Below are positions 1 to 4,928 of a DNA stretch of 9,889 bases, piece by piece (positions within the stretch are counted from its first letter, which is position 1; the number at the start of each line of letters is the position of its first letter). Source of the stretch: an uncultured Saprospiraceae bacterium (GTDB lineage: Bacteria > Bacteroidota > Bacteroidia > Chitinophagales > Saprospiraceae); assembly GCA_934699305.1 (NCBI GenBank), contig CAKUWM010000083.1, positions 1 to 9,889 of the forward strand. The letters are read 5' to 3'. The notes under the pieces were generated by a model that did no database searches, was not told the origin of the DNA, and saw only the letters and a list, made by a program, of their open reading frames with translations. The position numbers were made by a program, and so were the translations under genes.

Positions 1-1
1 T

Positions 2-442
2 CTTATTGGATTTTTTATCCCCATTTTTCTTGGAGGAACCTATTTCTTTTGGATGGGACATTTAAGCGATTTTTTGTTGTCATTTTCAAATAATATTAGT
101 TGGATAGATTGGGCTGCTAATATCAACAGTGTGTTATTTATCAAAGTGGGGGTGTTATTTTTCTTAGTTTTATTTGTTATTTTTAATTACAGTAATTACG
201 GTCGAAAAAACAATGCGCATGCGATGCGTATGGTGGATGTATTGTTGTGGTTTATGATATTTCCATTATTGACATTTTTATTTCAGTCCAATATTCGTTT
301 GGATCACGCGCTGATATCGGTGGTTCCGATGGGAGCTTTATTGGGATTCTCATTGTTAAATATCCAAAATAAGATGATAGCTGAGGTGGTTCATCTTGGA
401 TTAATCAGCATATCCTTGTTGTTTCAGTACATATTATTGTAA
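2..442 (+). CDS. C-terminal part of a multi-spanning membrane protein, possibly DUF6427 family (5' end outside window)
   Basis: The reading frame is open from base 2, so the first in-frame ATG at 53 is probably internal and the gene starts upstream. The visible 146 or so residues are mostly hydrophobic. Five likely membrane segments can be seen: the stretch before ATG 53, then around INSVLFIKVGVLFFLVLF, MVDVLLWFMIFPLLTFLF, ALISVVPMGALLGFSLL and VVHLGLISISLLFQYILL. Between the second and third lies a short basic loop (NYGRKNNAHAMR), probably cytoplasmic. No catalytic motif is visible. From memory the layout resembles the Bacteroidota family DUF6427, integral membrane proteins of unknown function, but this is not firm. 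The stop codon TAA (440-442) forms the end of a TTGTAA repeat that also occurs at 1445-1450, so the gene may originally have ended just before the terminator at 1460-1491. Confidence 0.7.
   Translation, partial: LIGFFIPIFLGGTYFFWMGHLSDFLLSFSNNISWIDWAANINSVLFIKVGVLFFLVLFVIFNYSNYGRKNNAHAMRMVDVLLWFMIFPLLTFLFQSNIRLDHALISVVPMGALLGFSLLNIQNKMIAEVVHLGLISISLLFQYILL
437..442 (+). repeat. Left copy of the direct repeat TTGTAA
   Basis: TTGTAA, containing the stop codon of the upstream membrane-protein gene. An identical copy in the same orientation lies at 1445-1450. The bases outside each copy differ. The two copies bracket the accessory segment and could be a target-site duplication or a microhomology. 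A 6-bp match in AT-rich DNA can also arise by chance. Confidence 0.35.
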
Positions 443-452
443 AATATTAAAT

Positions 453-641
453 TTGACATGCACCAACTCGATTAAGTATGGTGTTTCTGAAAAAGATTTG
501 GAAAGACTCTACCTCAACGTCTCGAAAATAACCGAGTACTCAAGGGGTGACATCTTAGCGCTACCTGTATCTAGATTTTTTAACCTGCTACAGATTGTAA
601 AAGAGGACGGCAAAAAATGGATCCAGGCAAAAATGTTTTAA
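453..641 (+). pseudogene. Small ORF of unknown function, probably a 5'-truncated gene remnant
   Basis: This 62-codon frame can only start at TTG (453); its first ATG is the penultimate codon, and no Shine-Dalgarno sequence precedes the TTG. The frame is also open upstream to about 405, inside the preceding gene, which is compatible with a gene whose 5' part was lost at a junction near 443. The product is mixed-charge and apparently helical, with the stretch YGVSEKDLERLYLNVS followed by ILALPVSRFFNLLQ. No membrane segment or signal peptide is present. I do not recognise the family. The ILxLPVSRF-type stretch vaguely recalls small phage tail-assembly proteins, but I would not annotate it so. 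Its last 25 bases overlap another ORF that begins at ATG 617. An intact short gene with a TTG start remains possible. Confidence 0.4.
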
Positions 642-727
642 GCAAAGGAACTAATTTAAAAGACATAGGGTTATGCAGTACATGGATGATAATGATTTTA
701 AAGCCGCAGTCGGTGCTTCTTTTTTAG
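617..727 (+). CDS. Tiny overlapping ORF (36 codons), possible start of a frameshifted gene
   Basis: An ATG at 617, inside the end of the preceding ORF, opens a frame that begins MDPGKNVLSKGTNLK and stops at TAG 725-727. The first 15 codons look protein-like; the later ones (CSTWMIMILKP) look like an out-of-frame reading of the next gene. A T-TTA-AAA heptamer at 655-661 lies exactly where a -1 shift would pass into the open frame of the 673-903 gene, giving a joint product of about 95 residues. Either an authentic -1 frameshift, a decayed gene with a one-base change, or a chance ORF could explain this. No family is recognised. Confidence 0.2.
   Translation: MDPGKNVLSKGTNLKDIGLCSTWMIMILKPQSVLLF
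655..661 (+). promoter_or_regulatory. Possible -1 frameshift heptamer (T TTA AAA)
   Basis: In the frame set by ATG 617 this heptamer reads T-TTA-AAA, which fits the X-XXY-YYZ slippery pattern. The -1 frame is closed by TAA at 652-654 just before it and open from 655 to 903, so slippage here would join the two frames. No clear stimulatory hairpin was identified downstream. Such heptamers are common in AT-rich DNA, so the call is tentative. Confidence 0.15.
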
Positions 728-903
728 ATGACAGTCGCAGGGATGCTCTAAGAAGAGAGCCCGGGTATGGTAGGGTAATGGATGCAATCACGCTTTTAAA
801 AATTGACAAAAAAGCGGCGTATGAAAAGTACCCTGATTTGAAAGACTTTTTTGATGAGAGTACTTCTTTTTTTAAAGCGGTCAAGGAAGAATTAAATGAT
901 TAG
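673..903 (+). CDS. Small charged protein of unknown function
   Basis: The product has 76 residues from ATG 673, or 73 from ATG 682 (MDDNDF); neither start has a convincing Shine-Dalgarno sequence. The protein is soluble-looking, rich in Asp, Glu, Lys and Arg, and probably all helical, with stretches such as SFLDDSRRDALRRE, VMDAITLLKIDKKAAYEKY and FFKAVKEELND. It has no signal peptide, membrane segment or Cys. The family is not recognised. Its TAG stop overlaps the TAA stop of the convergent ART gene by four bases (900-903). It could be a phage-like accessory protein or an unrelated remnant. An immunity role towards the ART domain is conceivable but unusual, because polymorphic-toxin immunity genes normally follow the toxin on the same strand. 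Confidence 0.5.
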   Translation: MQYMDDNDFKAAVGASFLDDSRRDALRREPGYGRVMDAITLLKIDKKAAYEKYPDLKDFFDESTSFFKAVKEELND

Positions 904-1442
904 GCTTTCTGTTTTAAGAACATATAGGGGCGACCATTTATAAACAGGGCTTTTTGGAATTCATATTCAAAACTGTCACCAAATATGACTTCATCCTCAG
1001 TATACCCGGATACGCTACTGATGTTAAAGCCTCTTACGCCTTTGTCATTCACTATGTGCACCATTATGTTTTCGTAGAAATAAAAGGCTCTGTCCTCTAC
1101 GGTGCTTGAACTTAGTATCGTCATGTCATAATTCGACGATCCCCATTTGGAGTTTTCACCAAATTTTATCGTTTCTCCTTTTTTCCATTTTTTCAGCTGG
1201 TCGTAAGTTTCTTCGGATGTGAATTTAACGCCTTGAAATTTGATGACATTTCCCCGCCATACAATTGTCTCATCCACGCGCAACGATTCAGCCAACGTTT
1301 GAAATACTTTCCGGGCTTTGATAAGATCCGGGTCCCTGTCAACGATTGGATGACGTAAGTTATTAGAACTGGACGTCCATTCAGAAATACCTTTTTTTAA
1401 GATTGGATATCTGTCCAGTATATCGGTGTCGAAGCTTGAAGC
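900..1442 (-). CDS. ADP-ribosyltransferase toxin domain, orphan, 5'-truncated, no ATG start
   Basis: The frame encodes about 180 residues with the order of motifs of the R-S-E class of mono-ADP-ribosyltransferases (VIP2/C3-like exoenzyme fold), which move ADP-ribose from NAD+ to a protein. The N-terminal helical part is ILDRYPILKKGISEWTSSS, then NNLRHPI. The NAD-binding Arg lies in IVWRGN (codon 1254-1256). The STS-like strand is TILSSSTVEDRAFYF (serines near 1104-1112). The catalytic ARTT-loop motif is SGYTEDEVIFG with E-x-E (codons 996-998 and 990-992). The C-terminal strand is RPYMFLKQ. All the key residues seem intact. The frame has no ATG or GTG; the only near-start is TTG at 1295, which would remove the N-terminal helices and leave the Arg at residue 14. 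The frame runs back into the htpG terminator. It therefore looks like a toxin tip whose delivery or N-terminal part was lost. No immunity gene follows on the same strand. Confidence 0.72.
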   Translation of the reverse strand, partial: ASSFDTDILDRYPILKKGISEWTSSSNNLRHPIVDRDPDLIKARKVFQTLAESLRVDETIVWRGNVIKFQGVKFTSEETYDQLKKWKKGETIKFGENSKWGSSNYDMTILSSSTVEDRAFYFYENIMVHIVNDKGVRGFNISSVSGYTEDEVIFGDSFEYEFQKALFINGRPYMFLKQKA

Positions 1443-1444
1443 TT

Positions 1445-1450
1445 TTGTAA
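1445..1450 (+). repeat. Right copy of the direct repeat TTGTAA
   Basis: Identical to 437-442 and in the same orientation. It lies ten bases before the htpG terminator stem and directly after a tandem GAAGCTT GAAGCTT (1431-1444). It marks the inferred right edge of the accessory segment. Confidence 0.35.
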
Positions 1451-1459
1451 CTAAACAAT

Positions 1460-1491
1460 AAAAAGCCGGAAATACGCATCTCCGGCTTTTT
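1460..1491 (-). terminator. Bidirectional Rho-independent terminator downstream of htpG
   Basis: An 11-bp perfect stem, AAAAAGCCGGA (1460-1470) paired with TCCGGCTTTTT (1481-1491), encloses a 10-base loop. The GC-rich core (GCCGGA/TCCGGC) is flanked by A on one side and T on the other, so a U-tract follows the hairpin in both directions. It begins 31 bp after the htpG stop on the minus strand. It would also stop plus-strand transcription coming from the left. It separates htpG from the ART frame, which therefore has no obvious promoter of its own. Confidence 0.88.
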
Positions 1492-1521
1492 TATATTGGT
1501 AACTCACTTATAAAGTACATT

Positions 1522-3396
1522 TTATTTTAACTGTTCCAAGTTGTTGTGTATGAAAGCCGTTAATTCAGCACCTGTAAGCATTTGTTGGCTTAGCCTGGCC
1601 AGGTCATATAAGTATTTTGCTAATTTTTCCTTTTCGACTTCATCTTCCAGCTTCAATAGTTTATTGCTTATTAAAGGATGGTTGCTATTGACGACAACAG
1701 TGTACATCTCCGGAAGTTTGCCCATTCCATTGCCTTGAAGCATCTGCATTTCGGTCATTCTCCTCATAAATTCAGGCTTTACAATTACAATGGGATTTTC
1801 ATCAGTAGAAAGGGGTTTGATTTCCACTTTATTCATAGAATCATGGAGTACTTTTTTGTAAAGTTCTTCTACTGATTTGATTTCAGATTCAGTCAATATC
1901 TCAGGTATTACATCATCCTTTGAAATGAGTAAATCTGCAACATCAGAGTCAATGCGCTTGAAAGTAAATTCATTTTTCTTGTATTCCAATTGTTGAATAA
2001 AATGATTATCAATGACTTGATCTAATTCAACAATATCGTAACCCTTTGCTTTGGCTGCCTGAATGTATGAATGGTGGTCGTTGAGTACATTGGTGTATAA
2101 GATAACAACTTTGCCGTCTTTATCAGTTTGATTGTCTTTTATTTTCTCCTTGTATTCATCAAGGGTAAAATATTGATTCTCTGTATTTTTCAGGAGAATA
2201 CAAGGTAAAATCTTTTCTTCAAATTTTTCATCAGACAGATAACCATATTTGATGAAAGTGCCTATATCCGACCATTTTGATTCATAGGCTACTCTATCTT
2301 GTTTGAATAAATCGTTGAGTTTTTCTGCAACTTTCTTTGTGATATATCCAGTGATTTTTCTTACATTATTGTCTGCTTGAAGGTAAGATCTGGATACATT
2401 TAACGGGATGTCCGGAGAATCTATGACACCATGTAGTAACATAAGAAATTCGGGAACAATTTCCTTTACATCGTCTGTAACAAAGACCTGATTGGAATAA
2501 AGATGGATCTTATTTTTCTGAATGTCGAAGTTGCTTTCAATCTTAGGGAAATACAATACACCTGTCAGGTTGAAAGGGTAGTCGATATTAAGATGAATCC
2601 AGAATAATGGTGGTCTGCTAAAAGGATAAAGCTCATTGTAAAAAGCGATATAGTCCTCATCTTTCAAGTCAGAGGGCGATTTTTTCCACAACGGATGCGT
2701 GTTGTTGATAATATTTGGAACCTCAATTTCTTTTTCCTTTTTATCATCTCCTTCGCCTTCGGAAATAGTCTTTTTCTTCATGCCCAACTGGATTGGGATG
2801 GGCAAGAATTTGCAATATTTGTCAAGAAGCTCACTTAGCTTAGATTCCTCAAGGTATTGGAGTGCGTCCTCATTAAGATGAAGTATGATGTCGGTCCCTC
2901 TACTGGTTTTGTGAGATGGATGCAGCTCAAAGGATGTATCTCCACTACAAGTCCATATCACGGGTTGAGCATCCTCTTGATATGAAAGGGTATCCACTTC
3001 TACTTTATCAGCAACCATGAAAGCCGAATAAAATCCAAGCCCGAAATGCCCAATAATATTGGCATCTTCTTTGTATTTATCCAAAAATTCCTGAGCACTT
3101 GAAAAAGCGACCTGATTGAGATACTTTTTTGTTTCTTCGGCTGTGAGGCCAATACCTTTGTCGCGTATGGTAAGAGTCTTTGCATCCTTGTCTGCGATAA
3201 TTTCAATGGTCAAATTGCCCAGTTCGCCTTTTGCTGTTCCTCTGGATGAAAGTGTCTTGAGCTTAGAGGTAGCGTCAACAGCATTTGAGATTAATTCTCG
3301 TAAGAATATTTCTTGTTCTGAGTATAAAAATTGTTTGATGATAGGGAAAATATTTTCCGTACTAACCGTAATTTGCCCTTTTTCCATTTGTTCCAT
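1522..3396 (-). CDS. htpG: Molecular chaperone HtpG (bacterial Hsp90)
   Basis: This is the cytosolic, ATP-driven homodimeric Hsp90 chaperone, acting late in client folding with DnaK. ATG at 3396 gives 624 residues, a normal length. The frame extends to a TTG at 3429, but ATG 3396 begins MEQMEKGQITVSTENIFPII, where the family usually starts, and AAAGGAA lies about 13 bases before it. The N-terminal GHKL ATPase domain shows FLRELISNAVDA (catalytic E34, N38), IRDKGIGL (D79) and GHFGLGFYSAF (116-127). A charged linker (KKTISEGEGDDKKEKEIEV) leads into the middle domain with PPLFWIHLNIDYPFNLTGV and LNVSRSYLQ, whose Arg336 matches the ATP-contacting Arg of E. coli HtpG. The C-terminal dimerisation domain has VVNSNHPLI and no eukaryotic MEEVD tail. 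It is transcribed divergently from holB. No CIRCE-type heat-shock operator was seen. Confidence 0.97.
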   Translation of the reverse strand: MEQMEKGQITVSTENIFPIIKQFLYSEQEIFLRELISNAVDATSKLKTLSSRGTAKGELGNLTIEIIADKDAKTLTIRDKGIGLTAEETKKYLNQVAFSSAQEFLDKYKEDANIIGHFGLGFYSAFMVADKVEVDTLSYQEDAQPVIWTCSGDTSFELHPSHKTSRGTDIILHLNEDALQYLEESKLSELLDKYCKFLPIPIQLGMKKKTISEGEGDDKKEKEIEVPNIINNTHPLWKKSPSDLKDEDYIAFYNELYPFSRPPLFWIHLNIDYPFNLTGVLYFPKIESNFDIQKNKIHLYSNQVFVTDDVKEIVPEFLMLLHGVIDSPDIPLNVSRSYLQADNNVRKITGYITKKVAEKLNDLFKQDRVAYESKWSDIGTFIKYGYLSDEKFEEKILPCILLKNTENQYFTLDEYKEKIKDNQTDKDGKVVILYTNVLNDHHSYIQAAKAKGYDIVELDQVIDNHFIQQLEYKKNEFTFKRIDSDVADLLISKDDVIPEILTESEIKSVEELYKKVLHDSMNKVEIKPLSTDENPIVIVKPEFMRRMTEMQMLQGNGMGKLPEMYTVVVNSNHPLISNKLLKLEDEVEKEKLAKYLYDLARLSQQMLTGAELTAFIHNNLEQLK

Positions 3397-3453
3397 GTGT
3401 AAAATTTTATTTCCTTTTACAGGATACAATAAATATTCCTAACTGTGATTTCC

Positions 3454-3464
3454 GACAAATTGTC
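3454..3464. promoter_or_regulatory. Short palindrome upstream of htpG, possible operator
   Basis: GACAA-A-TTGTC is a perfect inverted repeat with a one-base centre, about 58 bp upstream of the htpG ATG. Position and symmetry fit a dimeric regulator site, but no regulator with this motif is recognised and a palindrome of this size can occur by chance. Confidence 0.2.
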
Positions 3465-3726
3465 AGAACAGTGTTCATTTTGGCATAATTTAAACAAAAT
3501 ATGTTGAGGCAATAGTGTGTGGAAAGGTTGGGTTAAAGTTGTTTTAAAGGATTTTTATTTTTGAAAGATTAATTGTTTGGAAGACTTTAGGTGGACAAAT
3601 GATACAGAATAGATGATTTATAAATAATTTAAGCTAGGTATGAAGATAAAATATCATTATAGAATTGAAGTGGTTACACCGGGGAGCGTGAATATACTGA
3701 TGTTTTCATGCAAATGTAAAAATGTG

Positions 3727-3754
3727 TTTAGCTCGTTATTATTACGTATCTTTG
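3727..3754 (+). promoter_or_regulatory. Bacteroidota-type promoter for holB-ricT-lpdA
   Basis: TATCTTTG at 3747-3754 matches the TAnnTTTG -7 element used by the primary sigma factor of Bacteroidota. The upstream TTTA at 3727-3730 is a weak candidate for the -33 TTTG element, at slightly short spacing (16 bp). Transcription would start near 3760, giving a leader of about 14 bases that contains the ribosome binding site. Confidence 0.6.
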
Positions 3755-3762
3755 GGGCTGAT

Positions 3763-3770
3763 GGAGGAGA
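3763..3770 (+). promoter_or_regulatory. Ribosome binding site of holB
   Basis: GGAGGAGA lies just before ATG 3774, with six bases between GGAGG and the start codon. This is a strong Shine-Dalgarno match, unusual in Bacteroidota, where leaders are normally poor in such motifs. It fixes the holB start at 3774. Confidence 0.6.
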
Positions 3771-3773
3771 TAT

Positions 3774-4907
3774 ATGTTTCAGTTGGATGATATTCAGGGA
3801 TTAGATGCTTTAAAAAAGGAGATAGTAACGCTTATTTCAGGAAAGCAATTTCCACATACATCCTTATTTTTGGGTGCAGGAGGAAATGAGAAGCTTCACC
3901 TTGCTTATGCAACAGCAAGGATGTTGATGTGTGAAAATAATGAAGATGGAGTATGTTGTGAGCGTTGTAATTCCTGTAAGCGAACATTGCATTTCACGCA
4001 TCCGGATATCTTGTTTTCTTTCCCATTTATAAAGAAAGGTGACTCAGATTCACAGTCTGAAGATTATTTGCCGGAATGGAAGGCTCTGTTAATATCCAAT
4101 CCTTATATGAATGTATTTGATTGGTCAAGCCAGCAGAGTGAAGATAACAAGATGCCCAATATAACGGCTTATGAGTGTAGCCAGATTGTACGAAAGCTCA
4201 ATATGAGACCTTATGAAGCTAAGCGTAAGGTGATGTTGATATGGATGCCGGAATATCTTGGAAAGGAAAGCAACCGACTTTTGAAAATATTAGAGGAACC
4301 GCCGGAAGATACGTACATTATTTTGGTTGCCGAGGATCAAGAAAAAATTCTAAATACCATTCTTTCCCGATGTCAACTTTTTAAAGTAGATCCAATGAGC
4401 ACAGAAGAAGTTCAAAGGGTATTGGTTGATTATTTTCAAAAGTCGACATCTGAGGCTCGTATGGCAGCCTTTATGGCAGATGGTAATATGTCTGAGGCTT
4501 TGTCGTTATTTAATGAAGGAAACTTGGCAAAAAATGATGAATTTGTTGAGTGGCTACGCCTATGTTATCGCTTTGATCAAGCCGAAATAATAAAATGGGT
4601 GGAACACTTTGCAACTTATAATAAGGAAGTTAGAAAATATATTCTTAGATTTGGCATTCATTTTGCCAATGAAATGTTGAAAATAAAATACAATTATGGT
4701 GAGGACAATATCAGACTTCCGGAGGGAATGATTGATACCGCCACCCGTCTTAGTCCATTGTTGAGCTTTGAAAGTATAGAAAAGCTGGTGAAAATAATGG
4801 ATGAAGAGATTTATTTAACCGAAAGAAATTGCAATACGAAGATGCAGATGGTATATACATCGGGACATATACACCGATTATTTAACGGTAAGCGATTTGT
4901 TGCGTGA
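3774..4907 (+). CDS. holB: DNA polymerase III delta-prime subunit, clamp-loader AAA+ protein
   Basis: The product (377 residues) is a clamp-loader subunit that helps load the sliding clamp onto primed DNA. The N-terminal AAA+ module begins with HTSLFLGAGGNEKLHLAYA: the P-loop (residues 34-41, GAGGNEKL) is degenerate, as is usual for delta-prime, which does not hydrolyse ATP. The zinc-binding knuckle follows (C53, C61/C62, C65 and C68 in CCERCNSCKR). The region KVMLIWMPEYLGKESNRLL runs into KILEEPP (about 152-177), and the SRC motif (198-200, in LSRCQLF) supplies the arginine finger to the neighbouring ATPase subunit. The C-terminal part is helical and weakly conserved. A strong promoter box and a GGAGG site support the start. 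ricT follows after 21 bp, so the two are probably co-transcribed, a pairing I recall as common in Bacteroidota. DnaX (gamma/tau) is less likely because of the degenerate P-loop and the length. Confidence 0.88.
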   Translation: MFQLDDIQGLDALKKEIVTLISGKQFPHTSLFLGAGGNEKLHLAYATARMLMCENNEDGVCCERCNSCKRTLHFTHPDILFSFPFIKKGDSDSQSEDYLPEWKALLISNPYMNVFDWSSQQSEDNKMPNITAYECSQIVRKLNMRPYEAKRKVMLIWMPEYLGKESNRLLKILEEPPEDTYIILVAEDQEKILNTILSRCQLFKVDPMSTEEVQRVLVDYFQKSTSEARMAAFMADGNMSEALSLFNEGNLAKNDEFVEWLRLCYRFDQAEIIKWVEHFATYNKEVRKYILRFGIHFANEMLKIKYNYGEDNIRLPEGMIDTATRLSPLLSFESIEKLVKIMDEEIYLTERNCNTKMQMVYTSGHIHRLFNGKRFVA

Positions 4908-4928
4908 TTTTATATAAATGATTTTAAA

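Larger units (their letters stand above)
443..1450. other. Putative inserted accessory segment, about 1,008 bp
   Basis: This segment lies between a conserved-looking membrane-protein gene and the terminator of htpG. Three observations suggest insertion. The same 6-mer TTGTAA stands at both borders (437-442 and 1445-1450). The outermost gene at each border reads inward and lacks a proper start: the left ORF has only a TTG, and the right ART frame has no ATG or GTG before its catalytic core. Removing the segment restores a compact arrangement in which the membrane-protein stop is followed 17 bp later by a bidirectional terminator facing htpG. No terminal inverted repeats, transposase or integrase were found, so the mechanism is open. 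A 7-bp tandem repeat (GAAGCTT twice, 1431-1444) abuts the right border. The boundaries are inferred from the repeat and could be off by some bases. Confidence 0.45.
3397..3773. other. Divergent intergenic region between htpG and holB
   Basis: These 377 bp hold no convincing gene on either strand. They must contain the htpG promoter (minus) and the holB promoter (plus). An exact Bacteroidota -7 box for the plus strand is present at 3747-3754. For htpG no exact TAnnTTTG was found within 200 bp of its start; the nearest approximation on the minus strand is TATTTTG (3495-3501), one base short. An 11-bp palindrome lies at 3454-3464. The middle (about 3510-3700) is AT-rich with nothing recognisable. 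Confidence 0.6.

Noticed and set aside
651..884. Minus-strand ORF of 77 codons
   Set aside because: It is the antisense shadow of the 673-903 gene; composition is Ser/Leu-rich and unlike a real protein, and it does not follow the ART frame as an immunity gene with its own start site.
443..1444. Terminal inverted repeats of an insertion sequence
   Set aside because: Comparing the sequence after 443 with the reverse complement before 1444 gives only scattered short matches, and no transposase is encoded.
3397..3429. Longer htpG start at TTG 3429 adding 11 residues
   Set aside because: ATG 3396 begins where the Hsp90 family usually begins, has AAAGGAA upstream, and aligns the catalytic residues to the E. 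coli numbering (E34, R336).
3711..3718. Exact minus-strand TAnnTTTG box (TACATTTG) as htpG promoter
   Set aside because: It lies more than 300 bp from the htpG ATG and has no -33 element at the right spacing, so it is probably a chance match.
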